Of a stretch of 64,000 nucleotides of DNA, positions 34,548 through 42,651 are shown one piece after another; the stretch's first letter is position 1, and the number at the start of each line of letters is the position of its first letter. A program made the position numbers and the translations under genes. The DNA lies in NCBI GenBank assembly GCA_902778935.1, contig CACYZT010000006.1, positions 62,001 to 126,000 on the forward strand, read 5' to 3'. Source of the stretch: an uncultured Bacteroidales bacterium (GTDB taxonomy: Bacteria > Bacteroidota > Bacteroidia > Bacteroidales > Paludibacteraceae). A model generated the notes under the pieces. It was not told where the DNA came from, made no database searches, and was given only the letters and a program-made list of their open reading frames with translations.

Positions 34548-35336
34548 TTATTTTATGCCAAAAAGAAGCTTTGCATTGGCCGTTGTGACCTCATTTATGT
34601 GTTCAATCGGGCAATTATACACCTGCGTTAACCGTTCAACCACGAACGTCATCAGACGACTTTCATTGCGTTCTCCGCGATGGGGTGTCGGAGCCAAATA
34701 GGGTGCATCGGTCTCCAATACTATCCGATCCAACGGCACCGAGTCGAGTGTCTCGGACAATTTGCAGTTTTTGAACGTCAGCACTCCTCCGATACCCAAG
34801 TAGAACCCCATCTGCAGAATTTGCTGCACCGTCTCTTTGCTGCCATTGAAACAATGTATGACACCCCGCAAAGTATTTGGGGCTTGCTCTTGGTTCTGTT
34901 GAGCCTCCTTGAGGATACGCAGGGTATCTTCTGTCGCTTCGCGGTTATGAATCATTACCGGTATGTTCAACTCCATGGCTAAAGCCAGTTGCAGACGGAA
35001 AACCTCTTGTTGCTCCGCTTTGAAGGTAGTGTCCCAATAATAATCAAGACCAATCTCTCCGATAGCCACCAGTTCATGCCGGTACGTACAGATAGCTTTC
35101 TCGATGATTGCCCATTGCTCTTTCCAGTCGGCTTTCACATCCTGCGGATGGAATCCCAAGCCTGCATAGCAGTAGTTGGGATGACGACGGCATATATCCA
35201 GCACGGCGTCTATGGACGATGCGTTGACTCCCGGGATAATCATTGCCTCCACGCCGTACTCACGCTGACGCGCAATGACTTCTTCCCGGTCAGCCGCGTA
35301 CGCCTCTTCATCCAAATGTATATGGGTATCAATCAT
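34548..35336 (-). CDS. tatD: TatD-family metal-dependent hydrolase
   Basis: A 262-residue TIM-barrel enzyme with the metal-site motifs D-T-H-I-H-L-D at the start, G-E-I-G-L-D-Y-Y near 94, P-V-M-I-H-N-R near 130, H-C-F-N-G near 163 and E-T-D-A-P-Y near 213. Family members are DNases or tRNA/D-aminoacyl hydrolases in the cytoplasm. It follows queA by 21 bp on the same strand; the gap holds a tttacgatt repeat. The length is normal. Confidence 0.9.
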   Translation of the reverse strand: MIDTHIHLDEEAYAADREEVIARQREYGVEAMIIPGVNASSIDAVLDICRRHPNYCYAGLGFHPQDVKADWKEQWAIIEKAICTYRHELVAIGEIGLDYYWDTTFKAEQQEVFRLQLALAMELNIPVMIHNREATEDTLRILKEAQQNQEQAPNTLRGVIHCFNGSKETVQQILQMGFYLGIGGVLTFKNCKLSETLDSVPLDRIVLETDAPYLAPTPHRGERNESRLMTFVVERLTQVYNCPIEHINEVTTANAKLLFGIK

Positions 35337-35357
35337 TTTAATTTACGATTTGACGAT

Positions 35358-36590
35358 TTACGATTGGCGTGTGAGGATGGAACTGTCTCCATAGGAGAGA
35401 AAACGGAAATCATGGCTCAGGGCGTAGTCGTATATCTTTTTCCAGTCGCCATTTACAAATGCGCTGACCAATAGTAAGAGAGTGGACTGCGGTTGATGGA
35501 AATTGGTAATCAACTGGTCCACTATCCGGAACTGATATCCGGGTTTAATCATGATTTGCGTCTCAGCGTGGAGTGTCTCTTGTCCTGTTGAGTCAAGATA
35601 ATCCACTATAGCCTGCAGAGCATCCTTGGCTTCAAGCGACTGACTGCCGGCGATTGGTTCATAGGGCTCGAACTGGTCAATATGCAGGTTGTCTATGGTC
35701 CATTGTCCGTTTTGTTTTTGGGCAAGGGCAAGCCGTCTGCCGATGAAATAAAGACTCTCCAGCGTTCTCATGCTGGTAGTCCCGACAGCCACAATCTTGC
35801 CAAGTTTCCGAATAATATGCTCTATGGCGCTTTTCGGAACAGCGATGATCTCGGTGTGCATGGTGTGCTCGTTGGCATCGGCTGTCTTGACGGGAAGGAA
35901 TGTACCTGCACCTACATGAAGCGTTACCTCATCGGTTTCGATTCCTCTTGACCGAAGTCCGTCAAGTACCGTATCCGTAAAATGCAGCCCTGCCGTCGGT
36001 GCAGCTACCGAACCTTTGATACGCGAATAGACCGTTTGGTAGGTTGTCTTATCGCTCTCTTCGGTCTTACGATTCAAGTAAGGCGGTATAGGCAGTTCGC
36101 CTGCCGCATCCAATATCTCTGCGAAAGAGATATTCTCTCCGTCCCAATCGAAGCGCACGGCAAAGGTATTGCCTATCACTTGCTCTTTATGGGCGCGGAG
36201 TGTGAATTGTCCGGCTTGGAGTTCCACTGCCTCATCGTGCCATTTCTTGGCATTTCCCACCATGCATTTCCATGTACAGCTGGTGGTGGAACCAAGCGAA
36301 AGTTGGTAATCGTGTGGCATGAGCGGTTCGAGGCAGAAAACCTCAATGCGTGCGCCCGTCGGTTTGTGAAACTCCAGACGCGCCTGAATCACGCGCGTAT
36401 TATTATATATGAGGAGTGAGGAGGGAACGATGTAATCGCCGACGTTGTAAAATCGGTCTTCACTCACTTGCCCGTTGCGATAGATCAGCAGTTTGCTATG
36501 GTCGCGTTCAGCCAATGGATACTTGGCTATCCGCTCGTCCGGTAATGGGTAATTGTAATCAGCTATGTAAATGGGTTGCACGTTTTCCAT
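35358..36590 (-). CDS. queA: S-adenosylmethionine:tRNA ribosyltransferase-isomerase
   Basis: It makes the epoxyqueuosine precursor on tRNA. The 410 residues begin Y-I-A-D-Y-N-Y-P-L-P-D-E-R-I-A, and carry A-A-P-T-A-G-L-H-F near 195-203, L-H-V-G-A-G-T-F near 224 and the C-terminal T-N-F-H-Q-P-Q-S-T-L-L block. The length is longer than the Escherichia coli enzyme but common in Bacteroidetes. The first 32 bp overlap the end of the upstream methyltransferase gene, indicating one operon. Confidence 0.93.
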   Translation of the reverse strand: MENVQPIYIADYNYPLPDERIAKYPLAERDHSKLLIYRNGQVSEDRFYNVGDYIVPSSLLIYNNTRVIQARLEFHKPTGARIEVFCLEPLMPHDYQLSLGSTTSCTWKCMVGNAKKWHDEAVELQAGQFTLRAHKEQVIGNTFAVRFDWDGENISFAEILDAAGELPIPPYLNRKTEESDKTTYQTVYSRIKGSVAAPTAGLHFTDTVLDGLRSRGIETDEVTLHVGAGTFLPVKTADANEHTMHTEIIAVPKSAIEHIIRKLGKIVAVGTTSMRTLESLYFIGRRLALAQKQNGQWTIDNLHIDQFEPYEPIAGSQSLEAKDALQAIVDYLDSTGQETLHAETQIMIKPGYQFRIVDQLITNFHQPQSTLLLLVSAFVNGDWKKIYDYALSHDFRFLSYGDSSILTRQS

Positions 36591-37725
36591 TGAAGAGTTC
36601 GTATTTGTTGAACTGACAATCCAGTTCGCCGTTCAGCAGTCTGAGTTTCGCGGTTGGTTTAAGACCAATACACTTCATTGCGGTTTCGTTGGAAGAGATA
36701 ATCCACGCCGTGGCACCGGCAAACTGATGCTTGAGAGTTGTACCGATGGAACTATATAAATCCTCCATCTCTTTGTTGCTCTTCAGTCGCTCGCCATACG
36801 GCGGGTTTAGCATGACTAAAGCGTTGGTGTCGGCTATTGGCTTGAGTTCTTCTATTCGGATCTGCTTCAGTTCAATATCCTTCTGTACGCCGGCTGACTT
36901 GATATTCTTTGCCGCTTGCTGAATGGCATAGAATGAAGCATCCGAACCATAAATTGTATGTTCAAACTCGCGTTCTTGCGAATCGTCATTGTAGATGTCG
37001 CTCCACAAATCTGAATCGAAGTCCGGCCATTGCTCAAATGCAAAGGACTGACGGAATACTCCGGGAGCAATGTTTCGCGCTATGAGTGCGGCTTCTATCA
37101 GCAGCGTACCTGAACCGCACATAGGGTCGTAGAAATCACTCTGTCCTTTCCATCCTGCCAGCAGCAACATACCCGCAGCCAGGACTTCGTTAATCGGTGC
37201 TTCCGTCGTAGCCACGCGGTAACCGCGTTTGTGCAAACTCTCGCCGGAGGAATCCAACGAAAGTGTTACCTGCTCCTTGGCAATATGGATATTAAACAGC
37301 AAATCCGGTGTCTGGGTGCTCACGTTCGGTCGTTTGTGCGCGTTCTCGACCCAATAATCGGCAATCGCATCTTTAGCGCGATAGGTCACGAACCGGCTAT
37401 TACGGAATGCATCGCTGTAAACGGTAGCATCAATAGCGAAGGTGCTATCCACCTTCATGTATTGCGACCAATCCAACCGGCGTAGCTGTTGATAGAGTTC
37501 GTCCGTATCTTTGGCTTTGAAACTCACAATCGGTACCAAGATACGAATGGCGGTTCTCAGGCAGAAGTTCGCGCGGTACAGAAGTGCCTTGTCGCCACGG
37601 AAGGACACAGCCCTTCTCTCGAGCTGCACATCGTTGGCTCCAAGTTCTATCAACTCTTGCGCTAAAACCTCTTCCAAGCCCTTAAACGTCTTCGCTAACA
37701 TCAAAAAAGTGGCCGGTTGCTTCAT
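36559..37725 (-). CDS. THUMP-domain rRNA (guanine-N2)-methyltransferase
   Basis: Residues 1-160 hold a ferredoxin-like plus THUMP RNA-binding part (A-K-T-F-K-G-L-E-E-V-L-A-Q-E-L start). Residues 160-385 form a Rossmann methyltransferase with S-D-F-Y-D-P-M-C-G-S-G-T and the catalytic N-P-P-Y-G-E-R near 308. It matches the RlmL N-terminal/YpsC group that methylates 23S rRNA. A tRNA-Ser promoter faces away from it on the plus strand. Its end overlaps queA. Confidence 0.88.
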   Translation of the reverse strand: MKQPATFLMLAKTFKGLEEVLAQELIELGANDVQLERRAVSFRGDKALLYRANFCLRTAIRILVPIVSFKAKDTDELYQQLRRLDWSQYMKVDSTFAIDATVYSDAFRNSRFVTYRAKDAIADYWVENAHKRPNVSTQTPDLLFNIHIAKEQVTLSLDSSGESLHKRGYRVATTEAPINEVLAAGMLLLAGWKGQSDFYDPMCGSGTLLIEAALIARNIAPGVFRQSFAFEQWPDFDSDLWSDIYNDDSQEREFEHTIYGSDASFYAIQQAAKNIKSAGVQKDIELKQIRIEELKPIADTNALVMLNPPYGERLKSNKEMEDLYSSIGTTLKHQFAGATAWIISSNETAMKCIGLKPTAKLRLLNGELDCQFNKYELFNGKRATHLHS

Positions 37726-38750
37726 TTTTTTATCTTTTTATTTGTGTATGTCAATTTTTTGTAGTACCTTTGCACCCGCTTTTGAGGAAAGATGGCAGAG
37801 TGGTCTATTGCGTCGGTCTTGAAAACCGAAGTACTGAAAGGTACCGGGGGTTCGAATCCCTCTCTTTGGAACGGGAATGAGCCGATGAGGTTGCCGTCGC
37901 AGAAAAAGTCGATGGTATAGAACCCTTTCTGGACTGTTTGTCCTTCGTCCAGCGGGCAGTAACATACGCCTTCGAACGCCTCGCCGCTGTACTCAATCTC
38001 TTGCATCATCGAGTAGGGAATTTCTCCGCTCTCGAAGGCGAACAGTTTGCTCTCGCTCTCACCCATGATGTTTCCTTCCGGTGTGATTACGCGCGCATAG
38101 AGGTTTTTCAATCCCGGTGTGCAAGTGATGTTTTTCGCAATCACATAGTTGAATTGAAGTTTCCGAATACTGCTTGCCATCTTCGTTTTGCGGTCGTTTT
38201 TATTGAGCGTGGTAAGCGTACATGCACTAACCTCAAGCATGGAAGCACGCGTTACGGTCTCTGTTAACTGAGCGTTGGCTGTGGACAATTGTGTATTCTG
38301 CTCTTTGAATTGTTTGTTCTGAGCGCGATATTGCTGGTTCTCTTCGGTCAGTCGGGCATTGGTTGCGTTGAGGCTGTCTATTTGACGCACATAGTCTTTC
38401 ATGACGGCACGAACGGTAGCCAACTCTTTTTTCAGTTCCGCTATACGGCGGGCATTGGAGGCTTTGGTCTGGCGCAATTCCTCTAACAAGTCCTGCACGC
38501 GTTGTTGCTCACGGCTCAACAGGTCCTGCAGACTGTCATTGCGAATATCCATCTGCTGGTAACCATCGAACTGAATAGCCAGGTCTTCGTACTCTTCCTG
38601 CAGTTCTTCTTTCTCAATGGTCATCTGTTCTACCAGTTCATTCAACTCCTGACGCTGGCTAAGATTCCACCATACGAGTCCGCCGATAATCACCATCATT
38701 AAAGCGATGACCAGCCAAATCCAAGTATTATTTTTCTTTTGCTCTTCCAT
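37722..38750 (-). CDS. Membrane-anchored coiled-coil protein, 3' end lost into tRNA-Ser
   Basis: One N-terminal helix (W-I-W-L-V-I-A-L-M-M-V-I-I-G near 10-28) is followed by a coiled coil rich in Glu, Gln and Leu at 30-165, then a beta-rich domain at 170-295 (C-T-L-T-T-L-N-K-N-D-R-K; A-R-V-I-T-P-E-G-N; I-D-F-F-C-D-G-N-L-I-G). From residue 296 on, the frame is antisense to tRNA-Ser and its promoter, so the true C-terminus has been lost. The real part is about 37868-38750. Homologous proteins usually end a few residues after the D-G-N-L-I-G segment (from memory). Confidence 0.7.
   Translation of the reverse strand: MEEQKKNNTWIWLVIALMMVIIGGLVWWNLSQRQELNELVEQMTIEKEELQEEYEDLAIQFDGYQQMDIRNDSLQDLLSREQQRVQDLLEELRQTKASNARRIAELKKELATVRAVMKDYVRQIDSLNATNARLTEENQQYRAQNKQFKEQNTQLSTANAQLTETVTRASMLEVSACTLTTLNKNDRKTKMASSIRKLQFNYVIAKNITCTPGLKNLYARVITPEGNIMGESESKLFAFESGEIPYSMMQEIEYSGEAFEGVCYCPLDEGQTVQKGFYTIDFFCDGNLIGSFPFQREGFEPPVPFSTSVFKTDAIDHSAIFPQKRVQRYYKKLTYTNKKIKK
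37742..37772 (+). promoter_or_regulatory. Promoter of tRNA-Ser(TGA)
   Basis: TTG at 37742-37744 and TACCTTTG at 37765-37772 with a 20-nt spacer, 13 bp before the tRNA. Confidence 0.75.
37786..37870 (+). tRNA. tRNA-Ser (anticodon TGA) with damaged acceptor 3' end
   Basis: Everything up to the T arm is normal: anticodon arm tcggt-cttgaaa-accga, a long variable arm, and a ttcgaat T loop. The 5' acceptor strand is ggaaaga, but the 3' strand reads tctttgg instead of tctttcc. Pairs 1-72 and 2-71 are therefore G-G clashes. The sequence runs straight into the 3' end of the opposite-strand coding region. Confidence 0.75.
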
Positions 38751-39925
38751 TACAATAAGGGTATTACTTTTTCCAATTGATTACTTCTGCTGCCTTTGAG
38801 TAGAATGGAATAACCGCTTAACGGCTCTTTCTGCAAGTAGGCACACAATGCCTCTACGTTCTCAAAAACAGGATATGGAGCAGTTGTTTGTTTATATTCC
38901 TCTCCGACCAGCAGCACTTTGTCCGCCTTGCGCTCCAAGAGCATATTAACGATATTCTGATGCTCCAGTCGGCTGTATTCACCTAACTCACGCATAGCAC
39001 CGAGGATGTAGCATTGGCCGTTAGCCGTTGGCCGTTGGCTATTAGCAAAGGCATTGATGGCTGCAGTCATAGATGTCGGGTTGGCATTGTAAGCATCGAC
39101 GATGACGGTATTACGCTCGGTCTGCATGAGCTGCGAGCGGTTGTTGGTAGGAACATAAGCACGAATGGCTTCCAATGCCTGCTCGCGAGAGATACCAAAA
39201 TAGGCACCTACACAAATAGCCGCGGACACATTCTCTGCGTTGTAACCGCCTACCAGATGCGTACCTTCCGGCAGCGTGCCTGTCGTATATTCCACGGTCT
39301 TCAGATCGGCTGCCATTTTCGTCAAGTACGGGTTGTCTATATTGCGAAAACAGAACCCTCCGTGCGCACGGAGAAAATCATACAATTCCGCTTTGGTCTT
39401 TTGTACACCATCAAAGGAGCCGAAACCCTCCAAGTGCGCTTTGCCCACATTGGTAATAAGTCCGCATGTCGGTTCGGCTATCTCCACCAGCTCTTTGATG
39501 TCACCCGGATGGCTTGCTCCCATCTCAATGATGGCTACTTCGTGCGCGCGCGTGATAGATAATAAGGTGAGGGGTACGCCGAGTTGGTTATTCAGATTAC
39601 CCTGGGTATAGCAAACGTTAAATCGCTTGCTGAGCACCGCTGCCGTCAGTTCCTTGGTGGTGGTTTTTCCGTTCGTACCCGTAATGGCTATAACGGGAAT
39701 ATCGAGTTGTCTGCGCCAAGCGCGCGCCAAATCCTGCAGTTCTTGTAAAGCATTCTCGCCTTTGATGATATAGGCAGCCCCGTCACGCTCCGCTTGTTCC
39801 ACGAAGTCGTTTCCGTCAAAATGCTCTCCCTTCAACGCCACAAATATACAGCCGGGAGTTACCTTCCGGCTGTCTGTGGTGACATGTAAGGATTCTTTAT
39901 TTTTTATTAGGAAGCTCCAGTCCAT
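38750..39925 (-). CDS. murF: UDP-N-acetylmuramoyl-tripeptide--D-alanyl-D-alanine ligase
   Basis: It adds D-Ala-D-Ala to the peptidoglycan precursor. The 391 residues contain the ATP site I-T-G-T-N-G-K-T-T-T near 81-90, T-N-V-G-K-A-H near 158 and N-A-N-P-T-S-M near 277. It is shorter than the usual 430-450 residues. A degenerate DNA repeat (about 39012-39050, gttggcc/gttagcc units) encodes an inserted N-S-Q-R-P-T-A-N-G-Q loop near 293-302. Its start overlaps the end of the MFS gene by 29 bp. Confidence 0.93.
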   Translation of the reverse strand: MDWSFLIKNKESLHVTTDSRKVTPGCIFVALKGEHFDGNDFVEQAERDGAAYIIKGENALQELQDLARAWRRQLDIPVIAITGTNGKTTTKELTAAVLSKRFNVCYTQGNLNNQLGVPLTLLSITRAHEVAIIEMGASHPGDIKELVEIAEPTCGLITNVGKAHLEGFGSFDGVQKTKAELYDFLRAHGGFCFRNIDNPYLTKMAADLKTVEYTTGTLPEGTHLVGGYNAENVSAAICVGAYFGISREQALEAIRAYVPTNNRSQLMQTERNTVIVDAYNANPTSMTAAINAFANSQRPTANGQCYILGAMRELGEYSRLEHQNIVNMLLERKADKVLLVGEEYKQTTAPYPVFENVEALCAYLQKEPLSGYSILLKGSRSNQLEKVIPLL

Positions 39926-41267
39926 ATCCTTTACGTTTATCTTCTACTTTAAGTGCCAAACTCAGCAAGAATGCCAATACTCCGAAGGAAGCAAAGACAA
40001 TCATGGGGACGAGGTATCCATTGGTGGCTACACGCAGTTTTCCGATTAACAGCGGTACGAGGCACAGACCTACATTCTGAACCCAGAAAATAAGGCAGTA
40101 GGCAGAACCTAATACTTTCTCATCAATAATCTTCGGTACAGACGGCCACATCGACGCCGGAACAAGCGAGAAGCTGACGCCGAGAATCAGAATGGTGACG
40201 AGTGCAAGTGTCTTGCTCGGATACGCAGGCAGCACAAACGCGAAGACGAGATGACAAGCGGTCATGATAATTGCACCCAGAAGCATCATTGACGCTCCTT
40301 TTCCCTTATAGTCGATGAAGGCACCGAGGAAAGGAGTCAAGACCATTGCCAAAATAGGGAACCATTTGAACAGACCTGCTGCTTCTGCATTGGATATTTG
40401 CAGCGTCTCTTCGAGGAAGTTCGTTGCAAAACGCTGGAAGGGGAAGATAGCCGAATAATAGAGCACGCAGAGAAGTGCTATAATCCAGAACATCTTCGAG
40501 CGGAAAATCTGTCCGAGGTCGGATACATGGAACTCATCCTCAGGGTCTTTCTCTGTCGTCAGTTCGCCTACAGCAATCAGCTGTTTGTCGAATCGGCTGT
40601 CCATGAAGGTGAACACCAGGAAATTGAGCAGACCGATGACGAGGAGCGCTGAAGCGAAGAGCAGCGGAGCAATCACGGAGTTCGTGCCAGCCGTTGCGTA
40701 TTGCTCGCTGAGCATCGGTGAGAGCCACATAGCTGCGAACACGCCAAGACGGGCAATCGCCATCTCCAGACCCATGGCCAGCGCCATCTCTTTGCCCTTG
40801 AACCATTTAGCCAGGATTTTGCTGACCGTAGTACCTGCCATCTCACATCCGCAGCCGAAGATCATAAATCCGAACATCGCCAGTTTGGCGCTACCGGGCA
40901 TAGAAGGCCACCAAGCGTTAAGCCACTCGACTGTGTTCGCTTCCGGCCACCAAATACCGAAGAACTTGATTGCCGCGCCGATGACCATGAGTCCGGCACT
41001 CAGCGTACCTGTGAACCGAACGCCCATCTTATCGAGGATGATACCTGCGATGATGAGGAATCCGAACACGTTAAGCAGATACTCGCCTGCGGCGTAGGTA
41101 CCAAATACACCCTGGTCCCATCCAAGGCTCTCGTTGAGCAGGGAAGCCAGCGGAGAGAGAATATCCACGAACATATACGCGAAGAACATCATCGATGCCA
41201 CAAGGATGAGCACGGTCCAGCGCGCAATAGGTTTATCACGAAGCGTCTGTTGAAGTTTATCTACCAT
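39897..41267 (-). CDS. MFS transporter
   Basis: The 456 residues show 12 membrane helices in two halves. The N-terminal half holds S-L-G-W-D-Q-G-V-F-G-T-Y and D-K-M-G-V-R-F-T-G. A cytoplasmic loop with many acidic residues (T-T-E-K-D-P-E-D-E-F near 230) separates the halves. It belongs to the MFS superfamily; nitrate/nitrite-like or organophosphate antiporter groups are possible, but no substrate can be assigned. The C-terminus overlaps murF by 29 bp, so the two are co-transcribed. Confidence 0.8.
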   Translation of the reverse strand: MVDKLQQTLRDKPIARWTVLILVASMMFFAYMFVDILSPLASLLNESLGWDQGVFGTYAAGEYLLNVFGFLIIAGIILDKMGVRFTGTLSAGLMVIGAAIKFFGIWWPEANTVEWLNAWWPSMPGSAKLAMFGFMIFGCGCEMAGTTVSKILAKWFKGKEMALAMGLEMAIARLGVFAAMWLSPMLSEQYATAGTNSVIAPLLFASALLVIGLLNFLVFTFMDSRFDKQLIAVGELTTEKDPEDEFHVSDLGQIFRSKMFWIIALLCVLYYSAIFPFQRFATNFLEETLQISNAEAAGLFKWFPILAMVLTPFLGAFIDYKGKGASMMLLGAIIMTACHLVFAFVLPAYPSKTLALVTILILGVSFSLVPASMWPSVPKIIDEKVLGSAYCLIFWVQNVGLCLVPLLIGKLRVATNGYLVPMIVFASFGVLAFLLSLALKVEDKRKGYGLELPNKK

Positions 41268-41289
41268 AAACCGGAATTATTAATTAAAA

Positions 41290-41400
41290 TTATGAATTAT
41301 CAGTCGGTTTCTTATACGACCACTTGCTTTTCTTTTTGAGCCATTCAGCCTTTTTCTTCTCGTATTCGGCGTAGTGGCTCTCTAAATAACCGTCTGCCAT
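41290..41400 (-). CDS. 36-residue basic small protein
   Basis: The frame begins M-A-D-G-Y-L-E-S-H-Y-A-E-Y-E-K-K-K and ends W-S-Y-K-K-P-T-D-N-S. It is very rich in Lys, Tyr and Trp, unlike random antisense translation. It lies 22 bp before the MFS gene on the same strand. No ribosome-binding site is visible because a tgacgatt repeat fills the leader. Function unknown. Confidence 0.45.
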   Translation of the reverse strand: MADGYLESHYAEYEKKKAEWLKKKSKWSYKKPTDNS

Positions 41401-41432
41401 ATTGACGATTTGACGATTGACGATTGAACGAA

Positions 41433-41924
41433 TTACTTGATGCCAAGTTCTTTCTTGACAGCGGGTGTAGCATCGACCGCATCTGCGCCGATATGAACCA
41501 TAGCAGCAGAGTCGAAGATATAGGTGTAGTTCTCGCGCTCACCCACAGCCTTGATAGCTTTGGTCATCTTCTCGTGAACGGGTGCAAGGAGCTCCTGTTG
41601 TTTTTTCTGGATGTCCTGTTCAGCCGTTTGGTAGAACAACTGGATACGCTGCTGCATCTCCTGCAACTCCTGCTGGCGAATCTGCTTGATAGCATCTGCC
41701 ATGGTTGCTTCTTGCGACTGATAGTCCTGCACTTTCTTCTGGAACTCCTCGTTCATCGAAGCGAGTTGGTTCTCATACTGCGACTGAACGGTGTCCATTT
41801 TCAGTTTTACTTGATTCACTTCCGGCATCTGCGAGAACAGTTCCTGAGTGTTGATGTGTCCGAATTTCTGTGCACTTGCCAGCATAGGGATAGCCAGCAT
41901 GATTGTAATAATAATTTTTTTCAT
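41433..41924 (-). CDS. OmpH/Skp-family periplasmic chaperone, second copy
   Basis: A signal peptide (IIITIMLAIPMLASA, then Q) precedes a 140-residue Skp-type protein. H-I-N-T-Q-E-L-F lies near 24, a long charged coiled coil rich in Gln/Lys at 45-110, and Y-T-Y-I-F-D-S-A near 134. Skp trimers hold unfolded outer-membrane barrels on their way to BamA. It is the later of two tandem paralogues downstream of bamA. Confidence 0.85.
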   Translation of the reverse strand: MKKIIITIMLAIPMLASAQKFGHINTQELFSQMPEVNQVKLKMDTVQSQYENQLASMNEEFQKKVQDYQSQEATMADAIKQIRQQELQEMQQRIQLFYQTAEQDIQKKQQELLAPVHEKMTKAIKAVGERENYTYIFDSAAMVHIGADAVDATPAVKKELGIK

Positions 41925-42005
41925 TGCTTAATTTTGTATTTAATTAGTATATTTTCTGCTTTTAGTCGGCTTTTCCTCTTTGTCAAAGTATAGGATTGTG
42001 CCGCT

Positions 42006-42049
42006 TATCTATCGTGTATCTATCGTGTATCTATCGTATATCTATCGTG
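42006..42049. repeat. Four tandem copies of an 11-bp unit
   Basis: The unit tatctatcgtg occurs four times in direct succession, one copy with a final a. It fills the gap between the two OmpH genes and is the cleanest of the window's intergenic repeats. Confidence 0.9.
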
Positions 42050-42078
42050 TTTGTGTCGGGATTGGAGTACGATTGGAC

Positions 42079-42600
42079 TTATTTTGCTCCGAGTTTGCGC
42101 AGGACTTGGTCGGAGACGTCCAGTTTGGAGGACATGTAGATGAGCGAAGGGTCGGCAGAGCGGTCCTTGACCACGTCAATACGTTTCTCGTTCGCCAGGT
42201 CCTGTATGGCGTTGTATATGTCGTCTTGGATGGGTTTGATAAGCGCTTCGCGCTTTTTGTACAATTCTCCGTCCTGTCCGAAATACTTTCGTTTGAGTTC
42301 CAACACTTCCTGTTCCTTTTTTACGATTTCCTGTTCGCGCTCGGCGCGCATGGTTTCGGAGAGGAATATTTGCTCGGTTTGGTAGTTAGTCGCCATGACT
42401 CGTGCTTCCTGCTGCGCGGCGTCAATCTCTTTCTGCCAGCGTTTGGAGAGCATGGTCAACTGTTCGTTAGCCTGCTCATACTGCGGCAGATTTTTGAGGA
42501 TATAACTCATGTCGATATAGACTACCGCCATATCTTTAGCAAATACTGTGCCAAAACTAAGGACTAAGACACTCAGTACGATGTACAATTTTATTTTCAT
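42079..42600 (-). CDS. OmpH/Skp-family periplasmic chaperone, first copy
   Basis: The ATG at 42600 gives a tidy signal peptide (M-K-I-K-L-Y-I-V-L-S-V-L-V-L-S-F-G-T-V-F-A). An ATG at 42609 is an alternative. The mature part has V-V-Y-I-D-M-S-Y-I-L near 27 and a long coiled coil with R-E-Q-E-I-V-K-K-E-Q-E-V near 88-100. It is directly downstream of bamA, the classic placement. The two copies are diverged enough to suggest separate clients. Confidence 0.87.
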   Translation of the reverse strand: MKIKLYIVLSVLVLSFGTVFAKDMAVVYIDMSYILKNLPQYEQANEQLTMLSKRWQKEIDAAQQEARVMATNYQTEQIFLSETMRAEREQEIVKKEQEVLELKRKYFGQDGELYKKREALIKPIQDDIYNAIQDLANEKRIDVVKDRSADPSLIYMSSKLDVSDQVLRKLGAK

Positions 42601-42651
42601 AACATTCATTTTTCGATATATCGATATTTCGGTATTACGAGATATCGAGGT

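Noticed and set aside
42006-42049. CRISPR-like or iteron array
   Set aside because: Units of 11 bp without spacers between OmpH genes fit the local repeat family; no replication gene is nearby.
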